Positions 55,542 through 64,000 of a stretch of DNA of 64,000 nt are shown piece after piece (position 1 is the stretch's first letter; each line of letters starts with the position of its first letter). The notes under the pieces were generated by a model. It saw only the letters and a list, made by a program, of their open reading frames with translations. It was not told the origin of the DNA and ran no database searches. Both the position numbers and the translations under genes were made by a program. This stretch comes from Flavobacteriales bacterium UBA1993 (lineage in GTDB: Bacteria; Bacteroidota; Bacteroidia; Flavobacteriales_G; Salibacteraceae): NCBI GenBank assembly GCA_002336485.1, contig DDCZ01000070.1:1-64000 (forward strand). Direction: 5' to 3'.

Positions 55542-57587
55542 ATGGCTAAACGTCACTTAATTACTTCAGCTCTACCCTACGCAAATGGCCCATTACACAT
55601 TGGGCATATTGCAGGCGCATACCTTCCCGCTGATATATATACCCGATTCTTAAGAGGAAAAGTTGGACATGAAAATGTGCTTCACGTTTGTGGATCAGAC
55701 GAGCATGGCGCTGCCATTAGCATGAAGGCCATTAAGGAAGATTCGACTCCAAAAGAAATTGTAGATCGCTTTCATGGAATCAACGCAGCGGCGTTTGAAA
55801 ACTTTGGAATTGACTTTGACATTTACCACCGAACGTCATCAGCGCTTCATCATGAAACCGCACAGGAATTTTTCCTAACCCTTTATAAGAAAGGCGTTTT
55901 CAAGAAAGTCGAAAACGACCAAATGTTTGACCCGGAGGCCAAACAATTTCTTGCAGATCGATTCATCATTGGTACGTGCCCTAATTGCCAAAGCGATCGG
56001 GCATATGGTGATCAGTGTGAGAATTGCGGAAAGACATTAAGTCCGACTGAATTAATTAATCCACGGTCAACCTTAAGTGGCGCACAGCCTGAATTAAAAA
56101 AGACATGGCATTTCTATCTGCCAATGGGCGATCATTCTGAATGGATTGACGCCTTTATTCGAGATGGCAAGCTGAATGGCGAAGCACATCATAACGCAGC
56201 AGAATGGAGAAAGCAAGTTGTGGGTCAATGCCTGAGCTGGATCGAAGGTGGTCTTGGAGATCGAGCAATGACAAGAGATTTGGACTGGGGAGTTCCTGTA
56301 CCAATCGAGGGTGTTGATGGAAAGGTCCTCTATGTATGGTTAGACGCACCTATTGGATACATTTCAGCTACGAAGCAGTGGGCGAAAGGCCAGGGAAATG
56401 GGGCTGACTGGAAACGCTGGTGGCAAGATACTGATACGGAGATGGTGCATTTTATCGGGAAGGACAATATTGTTTTTCACTGCATCATATTCCCCATCAT
56501 CCTAAAAGAGCATGGCGGATTTAATCTTCCGACGAATGTTCCAGCAAACGAATTCCTGAATCTCGAAGGCGACAAAATCTCGACATCAAGAAACCATGCA
56601 GTCTGGCTTCATGAATATCTAGAAGATTTTCCGGGTCGACGTGATGAGCTTCGATATGTTCTTACGTCCATTGCACCTGAAACCAAGGACAGTGAATTCA
56701 CATGGAAAGACTATCAGGCTCGGGTCAACAATGAGCTCGTTTCCATCCTAGGAAACTTCGTGAATCGGGTAGTTGTACTCACAAACAAATACTATGATGG
56801 CGTAGTTCCGTTTCAATCTGATCCATCAAGTCAAATCAGTGACGAATGTTTGGAACACATTGAAACGCGCGATGCTGCCATTGCTGCATACAAATTTCGC
56901 GACGGACTATCAGCCGCTATGAATATTGCTCGATTTGGCAATAAATACCTCGCTGATCTTGAACCATGGAAACTTCAAAAAACCGATCCCGATCAAGTCA
57001 AGGAAATCATGTTTAACGCGCTCAACATTTGCGCGTATTTAGCGGAAGCAATAGATCCATTCCTTCCTGATACATCTGGGAAGATTCGCACGCTCTTAGG
57101 GATTGACAAAGTATTTAATGGATTTCTCGAGGGCCACGAAATAAGCCCCGCTGAATTATTATTCGCGAAAATTGAAGATGCCGAAATTGAAGCGCAAATT
57201 GAAAAGCTTTCGGCTAGCAAGCCAACTGAAACCCCATCAACAAATACACGCCCTTATAAGATGAATATTTCCTTTGACGACTTCACCAAAATGGACATCC
57301 GCGTTGGAACCATACTAAGCGCTCAAAAAGTTGAAAAGGCAGATAAGCTGCTACAAATGCAAGTGGACCTTGGCGGCGAGACCCGAACTATTGTTTCTGG
57401 TATAGCACAGCACTACGAGCCAGAGGCTGTGATTGGAAAGCAGGTTTCCGTTTTATGCAATCTTGAGCCCCGAAAAATCAGAGGCGTCGAAAGCCAAGGT
57501 ATGATCCTGATGGCCGAAAATTCATCGTCGGAACTTGTATTCGTAAGTCCTGAATCTGAGTTTGAATCAGGCACAGAGATTCGCTGA
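55542..57587 (+). CDS. metG: Methionine-tRNA ligase
   Basis: Class I aminoacyl-tRNA synthetase of 681 aa. HIGH-type motif LPYANGPLHIGHIAGAY (residues 9-25), a zinc knuckle CPNCQSDRAYGDQCENCG (about 146-163), a KMSKS variant KISTSRN (about 345-351), the anticodon-binding helical domain, and a C-terminal EMAP/Trbp111-type tRNA-binding domain (about 580-681) with FTKMDIRVGTIL. Complete and ordinary. Confidence 0.98.
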   Translation: MAKRHLITSALPYANGPLHIGHIAGAYLPADIYTRFLRGKVGHENVLHVCGSDEHGAAISMKAIKEDSTPKEIVDRFHGINAAAFENFGIDFDIYHRTSSALHHETAQEFFLTLYKKGVFKKVENDQMFDPEAKQFLADRFIIGTCPNCQSDRAYGDQCENCGKTLSPTELINPRSTLSGAQPELKKTWHFYLPMGDHSEWIDAFIRDGKLNGEAHHNAAEWRKQVVGQCLSWIEGGLGDRAMTRDLDWGVPVPIEGVDGKVLYVWLDAPIGYISATKQWAKGQGNGADWKRWWQDTDTEMVHFIGKDNIVFHCIIFPIILKEHGGFNLPTNVPANEFLNLEGDKISTSRNHAVWLHEYLEDFPGRRDELRYVLTSIAPETKDSEFTWKDYQARVNNELVSILGNFVNRVVVLTNKYYDGVVPFQSDPSSQISDECLEHIETRDAAIAAYKFRDGLSAAMNIARFGNKYLADLEPWKLQKTDPDQVKEIMFNALNICAYLAEAIDPFLPDTSGKIRTLLGIDKVFNGFLEGHEISPAELLFAKIEDAEIEAQIEKLSASKPTETPSTNTRPYKMNISFDDFTKMDIRVGTILSAQKVEKADKLLQMQVDLGGETRTIVSGIAQHYEPEAVIGKQVSVLCNLEPRKIRGVESQGMILMAENSSSELVFVSPESEFESGTEIR

Positions 57588-57615
57588 AACGATTAATCAT
57601 ACCAATCGAGTGACG

Positions 57616-57623
57616 TACATTTG
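57616..57623 (+). promoter_or_regulatory. Bacteroidota -7 element for the PNGase F-like gene
   Basis: TACATTTG, a perfect TAnnTTTG match, 18 bases before the ATG at 57642. An in-frame TTG at 57621 lies inside it, so that start can be excluded. Confidence 0.55.
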
Positions 57624-57641
57624 TCGGATATCAAAATCCGT

Positions 57642-60600
57642 ATGAAAGCTACCTCACTCCTCCTTCTTTTTGTTTTTTCCACGTGCGTTTCCCTTGTGGG
57701 TTACAGCCAGGACACCACCTTCGTTCAAACCTTCACTTTTGATGATATAACGAAGCGGCGCGATATGTTCAACTTTCCTGCTCCGAACGAATCGTATAGA
57801 AAAGTATTGATGTACAAGACACTAAAGTGTGACCCCGCAACAACACAAGATCAATTTCAGTGTGGCGAATGGGATTATTTGACCTATACCTTTCTTTATG
57901 ACCATACCGGAGAAATGGACTCAACTGAATCCACGCATTCAAGATTTCTCGGTGGCGGATATGACTTCGATACGGTCCGAACGCACAACACTCCAATGTA
58001 TGACGCCCATAGATGGTTTCAAACGTCAAGGGTAATTGACAGTGTTATTACCGATAGTACATACGCTGTATTTGGTGGCTCAGCCACGTCAACAAATGCA
58101 CTGGCGTCCGATTCAAAGTCATCTCGATTTCAGTTTATCATTGAGGCAGCAGAGCTTACTGCAGCCGGTCTTAGCGCGGACACGATCGACAAGCTTTCGT
58201 TGGACATCACTCAATTAGGATCAGCATTAAAGCACTTCACCATTCGAATGCGAAACCACACTTCGAACACACTAGATCAAATGGAATCTCAAGGGATGAC
58301 GAAGGTCTACGAAGCAAACAATCCGATCAGTGCAACAGGCGTTCAGGCCTTTACGCTTTGGGAAACATTTGCATGGGATGGCACGTCAAACGTGTTGGTA
58401 GAATTAAGCTTCACAAATGATGATGCTGGCACAGCGCATGCAGTTTCGGCGTCAAACGAAGTTGATACCATTGGATTCTACAGCAATGGTTCAGATGGAT
58501 ACGTTGTATTCGAGGAAGACAGAAATAGAATTGAAATTCCGCTTAGTTCGTATGATTTTGGAGATGAAATCACGATAAGCTTTTGGATGAACGGAGACGC
58601 CAACATTCTCCCGGTAAACACATCCATTTTCGAAGGAATTGATTTCAATAATGTTCGCGCTTTGAATGCGCACTTGCCGTGGAGCAACGGATCTGCGTAT
58701 TGGGATGCTGGAAGTGGTGCCGGTTACGACCGCATCAATAAAGCCGCAAACGCAAGCGATTACGAAGGTCAATGGAATCATTGGGCGTTCACTAAAAACG
58801 CGGGCACAGGTCAGATGGCCATTTATCTAAACGGAGTGTTGTGGCAGTCAGGCACGGATAAAAACCGAACGATAGGCGTTATAAAACAACTGATCATCGG
58901 AAGCGCCACCAATGGAAACCCTTGGTACGGAAAGGTGGATGAGTTTAGAGTTTGGAAGAAAGAATTGGATGGAGCCACCATCAGCAATTGGATGTACAGA
59001 GATGTAACAGCGTCGCATGCCAACTACAATGACATGGCCGTTTACCTAAAGTTTGACGATGGTTATTCACTAACAAACTCAGCTCCTTCTTCGCTCGTAG
59101 CATATTGGCATGGTGCACCACGTGTCTCGACATATGCGGGAACTGAAATTTTCAAAAACGGATCAAAGACAACCGTGGTTCCTAACGTTTGGTTGTCGCA
59201 AGGAGAATATACTGACAACGTGATCACTGACACCCTTTTCGACACAGTTCTTCAAAAGCCATTTTCGGTTGTTGAATATGCAGTAAGTGGAAACCATGTG
59301 GAAGCAGTTAACGGAACATATGCTAGCCCAGAAGGATACAGTTACGTTTACAATCAAAACGGAAATGCCATTGACTCAACATACTACGCCGGCACTACTA
59401 TTTGGATCAATGAAGAGCTCACCTTCTTCTATCCACCATACGATGTGGTTGATCGCTATGAGATTGGTCGATTCATCACACCTTACGGCATCGGCTTAAC
59501 CTTAGGCCCAAAAGGATTTACTTGGATTTATGACGTCACGGACTACGCTCACCTTCTTCGAGATTCGGTTGATCTTTCATCTGGAAACCAACAAGAGCTT
59601 CTTGATTTGAAATTCGCATTTATTGATGGAACACCTCCAGCAAACGTAGTTGAGCTTACGCGACCTTGGGGACAGTCAGGTTCAAAAAGATATAGTGCAC
59701 TTGACGATGACGATGCCTTGGCTCCAACAACCATAGACATTCATCCGAGCGCCAAAAGACAAAAGGTTATTGCTCGTTTAACTGGACATGGGCACAACAG
59801 CAACACTGGAAATTACCCACACTGCTGTGAGTGGAAAGACAATACACACTCATTATACGTGGACGGATTCAAAGCCTCGGATTGGCATATCTGGCAAACG
59901 CACGAATGCGCATTGAACCCAGTTTATCCGCAAGGTGGAACATGGCCTGGAGCGCGTGAAGGCTGGTGCCCTGGAGACCTAGTAAAGGACTTTGAATACG
60001 ACATCTCATCCATGGTTTCTGGAAGTGACTATGAGTTAGACTACCGAATTACTCCCGTACCATCAAACAATGCTGGAATGGGCAACGGGAACTACGTAGT
60101 TGCTATGCACGTGATTCAATATGATGAACCTGCACATGCGCTCGATGCAGAAGTTTACGATGTTATTTCGCCTTCTAAAAGAGGGTATTATTCACGAAAG
60201 AACCCGGTATGTTACGCGCCGAAGATCGTTCTTCGAAACAATGGATCGACGACAATGACGAGCGCTACGATTAGCTATCAAGTTCAAGGTGGTATTCCAA
60301 AAACATACGAATGGACCGGAAGCCTTGGTTTCTTAGAAAAAGAAGAAGTGGAACTTCCATTTCAGGATGGTGCATTCTATATGGGCGATGGCTCAAATAA
60401 GTTTACCGCCACGGTTAGCGCGCCAAACGGATCTACAGATGGATACAGCGCCAACGATGCGTTCACATCCAATTTTGATCTTCCAGAATTGTATGAAGGA
60501 GAGATTATCATCCAATTCAAGACAAACGCTAATCCGAGTGAAAACAGCTTGATTTTATACAATGCCCAAAACACACCGATCCTGATTAAAAACGGATCGG

Positions 60601-61181
60601 CGCTCACGGCTAACACGCTTTATTGGGACACATTGAGTTTGGATACAGGATGCTATAGATTAGAGGTAACCGATAACCAAGATGACGGGCTCTCCTACTG
60701 GGCAAACCCGAACCAAGGTTCGGGTTATTTAAGAATCTGGAACGACGGCGGCATTGCTGAATCGTTTGAAAGTGAATTCGGAAATAAGATTGAGTTTGCA
60801 TTCGCCATCGATGCGATGACGATTGACACGATCGTAACCGTGGTGAATGACGAGGAAGTTTACGTTATCGGAGGAGACACCTTGGTACTGATTAATGGCA
60901 CATTCTACCCGCTAACCACAGAAGAACTTGATGGGCCGACTCAATTTGGCATTTATCCTAACCCGAATGCAGGTAGCTTCTACGTGGAGTTGCTTCAATA
61001 CGCGGGAGTCGCTGAAATGGAAGTGTACTCACTTTCTGGCCAGCGCGTATATAAAGAACAGATTGTTTCGGGTGGAGACTTCGCTAAGAAGTTTAACCTG
61101 AAATTAAGCTCGGGAGTTTACATCGTGAAGTTGAAAGGAGAAGGATTGAATGAGGTGCGGAAGATCGTTGTAGAACGGTAA
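57642..61181 (+). CDS. PNGase F-like secreted protein with an inserted LamG domain and type IX sorting domain
   Basis: A 1179-aa secreted protein. After a signal peptide (residues 1-23, ending VGYSQ), the sequence resembles peptide-N-glycosidase F, which removes N-glycans from proteins. CGEWDY at residues 74-79 holds the equivalent of PNGase F Asp60, YEIGRFITPYG at 606-616 and DVTDYAHLL follow, and HCCEW near 727-731 holds the equivalent of Glu206; then YPQGGTWPGAREGWCPGD. Between the first two blocks lie about 500 residues, including a LamG/concanavalin-like domain (about 285-460). The Glu118 position is not clearly conserved. The C-terminus (about 1102-1179, starting FGIYPNPNAG) is a type IX sorting domain. 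Probably a surface or secreted glycoprotein-acting enzyme; activity is not proven. Confidence 0.85.
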   Translation: MKATSLLLLFVFSTCVSLVGYSQDTTFVQTFTFDDITKRRDMFNFPAPNESYRKVLMYKTLKCDPATTQDQFQCGEWDYLTYTFLYDHTGEMDSTESTHSRFLGGGYDFDTVRTHNTPMYDAHRWFQTSRVIDSVITDSTYAVFGGSATSTNALASDSKSSRFQFIIEAAELTAAGLSADTIDKLSLDITQLGSALKHFTIRMRNHTSNTLDQMESQGMTKVYEANNPISATGVQAFTLWETFAWDGTSNVLVELSFTNDDAGTAHAVSASNEVDTIGFYSNGSDGYVVFEEDRNRIEIPLSSYDFGDEITISFWMNGDANILPVNTSIFEGIDFNNVRALNAHLPWSNGSAYWDAGSGAGYDRINKAANASDYEGQWNHWAFTKNAGTGQMAIYLNGVLWQSGTDKNRTIGVIKQLIIGSATNGNPWYGKVDEFRVWKKELDGATISNWMYRDVTASHANYNDMAVYLKFDDGYSLTNSAPSSLVAYWHGAPRVSTYAGTEIFKNGSKTTVVPNVWLSQGEYTDNVITDTLFDTVLQKPFSVVEYAVSGNHVEAVNGTYASPEGYSYVYNQNGNAIDSTYYAGTTIWINEELTFFYPPYDVVDRYEIGRFITPYGIGLTLGPKGFTWIYDVTDYAHLLRDSVDLSSGNQQELLDLKFAFIDGTPPANVVELTRPWGQSGSKRYSALDDDDALAPTTIDIHPSAKRQKVIARLTGHGHNSNTGNYPHCCEWKDNTHSLYVDGFKASDWHIWQTHECALNPVYPQGGTWPGAREGWCPGDLVKDFEYDISSMVSGSDYELDYRITPVPSNNAGMGNGNYVVAMHVIQYDEPAHALDAEVYDVISPSKRGYYSRKNPVCYAPKIVLRNNGSTTMTSATISYQVQGGIPKTYEWTGSLGFLEKEEVELPFQDGAFYMGDGSNKFTATVSAPNGSTDGYSANDAFTSNFDLPELYEGEIIIQFKTNANPSENSLILYNAQNTPILIKNGSALTANTLYWDTLSLDTGCYRLEVTDNQDDGLSYWANPNQGSGYLRIWNDGGIAESFESEFGNKIEFAFAIDAMTIDTIVTVVNDEEVYVIGGDTLVLINGTFYPLTTEELDGPTQFGIYPNPNAGSFYVELLQYAGVAEMEVYSLSGQRVYKEQIVSGGDFAKKFNLKLSSGVYIVKLKGEGLNEVRKIVVER
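60705..60726. repeat. Perfect 10-bp inverted repeat inside the PNGase F-like gene
   Basis: AACCCGAACC, a 2-base AA spacer, then GGTTCGGGTT, within the coding sequence shortly before the sorting domain. It encodes ANPNQGSG and has no T-run after it on the plus strand. It may be chance, an RNA hairpin, or a binding palindrome. Confidence 0.6.
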
Positions 61182-61523
61182 TCAGATTTCGTAGATCAGC
61201 GTTGTATCGGATAATTCGATGAAGAGCTCTTGCGTTTTTTCTAGGTCGTAGGTTTGTTCAGTAGAGAATTCCTGCATGCCTTGATTCAGAACCGTAAACC
61301 GTATCTGATTGGAATTTGGAAGCGTCTCATCTCCAGCTTTTACTCTAAAAAATTCCGTCTCTTCTCCTGGCTTCAATGCCCCACCTACATAGGCATCACC
61401 CCAATAGAGGTTTTCGATGGTTGTTTTGGAAAGGGAATTTTTGACTTTGATGGAAGCACCGCGATTGCAGGCAACTAACGATAGCGTCAGAATGAGTGCA
61501 AGGGATAGGGTTAGCGGTTTCAT
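61182..61523 (-). CDS. Small predicted lipoprotein
   Basis: A 113-aa protein that I cannot place in a family. The signal ends TLSLVAC, a good lipobox with Cys19 as the lipidation site. The mature part is beta-rich with short segments such as SIKVKNSLSKTTIENLYWGDAYVGGALKPGEE. The ATG at 61523 is used; longer in-frame extension upstream adds a non-signal-like sequence. Its stop is directly adjacent to that of the convergent PNGase F-like gene. Confidence 0.7.
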   Translation of the reverse strand: MKPLTLSLALILTLSLVACNRGASIKVKNSLSKTTIENLYWGDAYVGGALKPGEETEFFRVKAGDETLPNSNQIRFTVLNQGMQEFSTEQTYDLEKTQELFIELSDTTLIYEI

Positions 61524-61680
61524 ATGTTCACAGACGTAAAAGACGAAAATAGGTCGTATGATCCGAAAAAAATAATCCGACGGTGTTGCCACGATTTATT
61601 TCCGCCCCCGCATGAGAATGTTTTATTTCGCAGCTAAGTTGAGCAAGAGGTTCCAGCAATGGATTGTTTTGCTTGATACT

Positions 61681-61752
61681 GGTCCCGTAGTTCAATGGAT
61701 AGAATAGAAGTTTCCTAAACTTTTGATCTAGGTTCGATTCCTAGCGGGATCA
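61681..61752 (+). tRNA. tRNA-Arg (anticodon CCU)
   Basis: A 72-base tRNA. Acceptor GGTCCCG pairs with CGGGATC (one G-U), discriminator A at 61752. The anticodon stem GAAGT/ACTTT encloses the loop TTCCTAA with anticodon CCT, reading AGG. The T arm is CTAGG-TTCGATT-CCTAG. The CCA end is not encoded (CACA follows). Intact; no integrated element is seen beside it. Confidence 0.95.
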
Positions 61753-61946
61753 CAAAGTCTCCTCTTTGGTTCCCAATAAAGAATTCACTGAGTTCCGAGG
61801 CATTGGCATCGCGCTGCTGCGGCTATTTCATATCGTATTGCTTATTGACCTTATCTCCACAATTATCAATACTTAAGAAACCCATTTCAATGACATAATT
61901 CATCTCTTTTGGCAATAGACATGCGACTTCATTGTGCATTAAGACC

Positions 61947-61954
61947 TATCTTTG
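61947..61954 (+). promoter_or_regulatory. Bacteroidota -7 element for the desaturase gene
   Basis: TATCTTTG, a perfect TAnnTTTG match, 49 bases before the ATG at 62004. It supports that start over a TTG at 61932, which lies upstream of the element. No -33 TTG at the standard spacing. Confidence 0.45.
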
Positions 61955-62003
61955 CACATCGAAAAATCGCACGACGAACTTTCAAAAACAAGCCATAGAT
62001 TCT

Positions 62004-63101
62004 ATGTCAATTTCTTCTTATCGGTTTAACCGACAATCAAACGCTGAGTTCTACAAGACGCTAAAGTCAAGGGTAAATGATTATTTCGTTTCAAATCACA
62101 TTGAGCGCACTGCCAATGCAGAAATGATCACCAAGACCACCGTGCTTATCGCGCTCTACTTTATTCCATTCGGATTCATCATTAGCGGATTGGTCACTTC
62201 GGTTTGGGCCATATTAGGATTGTGGTTGGCTATGGGGATTGGTGCTGTTGGTATTGGGTTTAGCGTAATGCACGATGCCAATCATGGGGCATATTCTAAA
62301 AACGAGAGCGTCAATAAATTCTTTGGTGGCTTTATAAACATCTTAGGCATCAATAGCAGTATCTGGAAGTATCAGCACAACGTGCTTCATCACAGCTTCA
62401 CCAACATTGAAGGCGCTGATGGCGACGTTGACATTCCTTTCTTTTTACGATTCACTCCACATCAACCTCAGCGTCCAATGCACAAGTACCAGCATCTGTA
62501 TGCGTGGCTATTGTATGGCTTTCTGATCCTTATGAAGGTGATCGTTACAGACTTTACTCAAGCTTTTGAATATCGAAAATTGAAGCTTGTAAAGTCACCG
62601 GCAGAATTGCGAAAACTCATTATGACAATTAGTTTTTGGAAGGTGGTTTATTTCGGTGTTTTTCTGGTGCTTCCCTTGATTCTTTCGCCTGTCTCGCCGT
62701 GGATCACATTGATAGGATTTTTCGGAATGCAGTATACCCTGGGCATGGCCACAGCGGTCATTTTCCAGCTTGCTCACATCATGCCTGAAAACGATTATCC
62801 GTTGCCGGATGAGAATGGAAAAATGGACAATAACTGGGCAGTGCACCAAATGGTTACCACCACCAATTTCGCTCCTAAAAACAGAATATTATCCTGGTAT
62901 GTGGGTGGCTTAAACTTCCAAGTTGAGCACCACTTGTTTCCAAATATCTGTCATGTACACTATCGTCATATTTCGAAAATCGTGAAGGAAACGGCGCAAG
63001 AGTTTAATGTGCCTTACAACAGCATTGATCGATTTAGAGAGGCAATTGCAGAACATGCTCGAATGTTGCGCATGCTTGGGAATGCTCCTGCTGCCACGTA
63101 G
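62004..63101 (+). CDS. Membrane fatty acid desaturase
   Basis: A 365-aa di-iron desaturase acting on fatty acyl groups. The three His boxes are HDANHG (residues 90-95), HNVLHH (125-130) and QVEHHLFPN (306-314). The QxxHH third box is typical of front-end (delta-6 or delta-5 type) desaturases, but there is no cytochrome b5 domain. Four or so membrane helices. The exact double-bond position cannot be read. The ATG at 62004 is chosen. Probably single-gene; a hemerythrin-like gene runs convergently 3 bases downstream. Confidence 0.9.
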   Translation: MSISSYRFNRQSNAEFYKTLKSRVNDYFVSNHIERTANAEMITKTTVLIALYFIPFGFIISGLVTSVWAILGLWLAMGIGAVGIGFSVMHDANHGAYSKNESVNKFFGGFINILGINSSIWKYQHNVLHHSFTNIEGADGDVDIPFFLRFTPHQPQRPMHKYQHLYAWLLYGFLILMKVIVTDFTQAFEYRKLKLVKSPAELRKLIMTISFWKVVYFGVFLVLPLILSPVSPWITLIGFFGMQYTLGMATAVIFQLAHIMPENDYPLPDENGKMDNNWAVHQMVTTTNFAPKNRILSWYVGGLNFQVEHHLFPNICHVHYRHISKIVKETAQEFNVPYNSIDRFREAIAEHARMLRMLGNAPAAT

Positions 63102-63104
63102 CGG

Positions 63105-63797
63105 TTATTGAAAAGGCAAGGAATCCTGCTCTTCTTCCAATAGCGTCAACATCTCAATAAAGACCTTTTCTTCAATATGGTGGTGAATTTCAAGGTCTAA
63201 GCGAAACTGCTGTAAAATGGTGTGAAACGCCCGATAGGCAAATGATCGCGCTACCTCAGGATGATTCGTCTCAATTTCATTTATAATCTTATCCAAGCTA
63301 TCTTCAACTTCATGCGAATGCATGTCATGAAAGTCGGCAACGCTAAAATCGCGTGCGCCTCCGCCATGTGCCAATCTACGCGCATAGGGAAACAACTTGG
63401 TTTCCTCCATATCTATATGAGACAGCAACTCTTTTCGATAGGATTGAAAAAAGGACTCGAGCACACCAGAAATAGGGTGATCTGGAAATAGTTTTTTGAT
63501 GCCAATAATGGATTGCTCAATTTTCGGAAGCAACGTGCTTTCATAAAATGCATGCGTTCGTTCCAAATATTCAAGAATGGTAGAAATCGAATACTGCGAA
63601 AAACGTTCGGCCTGAAAATTATCAAGGCCCGTATAAAGCTCCATTAATTCTAAAATGAAATCGACCTCCAGTTCGCCGTTGTCTCCTCCTTTAAAATCAA
63701 CCGATCCATCGGAGTTGATAGCATAGCGCTGAAGTGCCAGTTCGCTGAGCGGCTCAAAATGGAACATTGAGCGTATGGTATGAATGGTGCGTGGCAT
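63105..63797 (-). CDS. Hemerythrin-like (RIC/YtfE-like) protein
   Basis: A 230-aa helical protein with di-iron ligand patterns of the hemerythrin/YtfE group: RTHAFYES (about residue 92), HIDMEETKLFPY (about 130-141), HDMHSHEVE (about 158) and HHHIEEKVFIE (about 205-215). RIC proteins repair iron-sulfur clusters after nitrosative or oxidative stress; the N-terminal ScdA-type domain with its CxxC is missing, so the role in repair is uncertain. The ATG at 63797 is used; one at residue 11 (MFHFEP) is also possible. Confidence 0.82.
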   Translation of the reverse strand: MPRTIHTIRSMFHFEPLSELALQRYAINSDGSVDFKGGDNGELEVDFILELMELYTGLDNFQAERFSQYSISTILEYLERTHAFYESTLLPKIEQSIIGIKKLFPDHPISGVLESFFQSYRKELLSHIDMEETKLFPYARRLAHGGGARDFSVADFHDMHSHEVEDSLDKIINEIETNHPEVARSFAYRAFHTILQQFRLDLEIHHHIEEKVFIEMLTLLEEEQDSLPFQ

Positions 63798-63895
63798 GCG
63801 TCAAATTTTTCTCGAATCTATGCCAACGACTGTGATTAGACGTTACCTATAATCAGGTAAATCACTGATACTTTTCAGTTTAGCGTTGTGAAGAA

Positions 63896-64000
63896 CTACG
63901 GTAACACAACAAGGCTCTTGGATGCAGCCCCAGAATCAGAACTTAACCGAACAGTATAAAAGCCCGGCTCCCAGCTTCCCGTTTGAATGGTCGCCTTGTT
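63896..64000 (-). CDS. Type IX-sorted protein, 3' end only
   Basis: The final 34 codons and the TAG of a gene running in from the right edge. The translated tail ends with SWEPGFYTVRLSSDSG and then SLVVLP before the stop, the pattern of a type IX secretion C-terminal sorting domain (a G-x-Y-x-V-R/K-L strand). It is cargo of the SprA channel. Nothing else can be said about its function because the rest lies outside the window. Confidence 0.75.
   Translation of the reverse strand, partial: NKATIQTGSWEPGFYTVRLSSDSGAASKSLVVLP

Larger units (their letters stand above)
61524..62003. other. Intergenic region with tRNA-Arg and a desaturase promoter
   Basis: This 480-base stretch is the longest without a protein gene. 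It contains the tRNA-Arg (61681-61752) and the desaturase -7 element (61947-61954). The remaining sequence shows no ORF of recognisable coding quality, no strong hairpin and no repeats that I can see. Confidence 0.6.

Noticed and set aside
61681..61752. tRNA-Arg as a possible integration site of a mobile element
   Set aside because: No integrase, direct repeat of the tRNA 3' end or unusual gene content is seen next to it.

Overview
The window reads as a chromosomal segment of a Bacteroidota bacterium, most likely of the order Flavobacteriales. The evidence is a full-length SprA (type IX secretion translocon), C-terminal type IX sorting domains on a PNGase F-like protein and on the gene cut by the right edge, a complete alternative complex III operon (actABCDEF) followed by cox subunits II and I, Bacteroidota-type TonB, DUF3078, DUF2279 and Omp28-like proteins, and repeated matches to the Bacteroidota -7 promoter element TAnnTTTG just upstream of start codons. 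There is no phage, IS element, CRISPR array or plasmid module. It is dense housekeeping and envelope sequence, with genes often abutting or overlapping.

Layout. 0.1-7.1 kb: cysQ, a two-gene aldehyde dehydrogenase that looks like a split ALDH16, and deoC run leftward. cysC-cysD-cysN run rightward and make PAPS; CysQ removes the PAP by-product. 7.1-9.4 kb: two TonB-like proteins, a VanZ-like protein and gcvH. 9.5-19.7 kb: maeB-ruvA-sprA, leftward. 19.8-24.5 kb: a sirtuin, then a rightward envelope cluster (TlpA-like thioredoxin, beta-barrel candidate, Omp28-like lipoprotein with CxxC, PorT-like barrel). 24.4-26.4 kb: ruvB-queG. 26.5-37.8 kb: actABCDEF-coxII-coxI, a quinol-to-oxygen electron transfer unit ending in a strong terminator. 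38-43.1 kb: a SPOR protein and rimP-nusA-infB. 43.2-55.5 kb: a large MORN-repeat protein, enoyl-CoA hydratase, DUF3078, DUF2461, sensor kinase, AsmA-like protein, a pseudouridine synthase with a Gly/Ser-repeat N-terminus, DUF2279, YraN and LD-carboxypeptidase. 55.5-64 kb: metG, a PNGase F-like secreted protein interrupted by a LamG domain, a small lipoprotein, tRNA-Arg(CCU), a fatty acid desaturase, a hemerythrin-like protein and the 3' end of a type IX-sorted protein.

How the genes work together. The window joins respiration (Act complex plus oxidase), envelope energisation (TonB), protein export (SprA, with cargo present), envelope redox chemistry (TlpA/Omp28) and core translation and repair. 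Nothing here is an obviously new defence or mobile system. The most unusual items are the PNGase F domain split by about 500 residues containing LamG, the split ALDH16 with deoC, the PAPS module without visible sulfite-producing genes, and the promoter elements that predict very short or absent 5' leaders. No searches or alignments were run; all family assignments are from reading the sequence.
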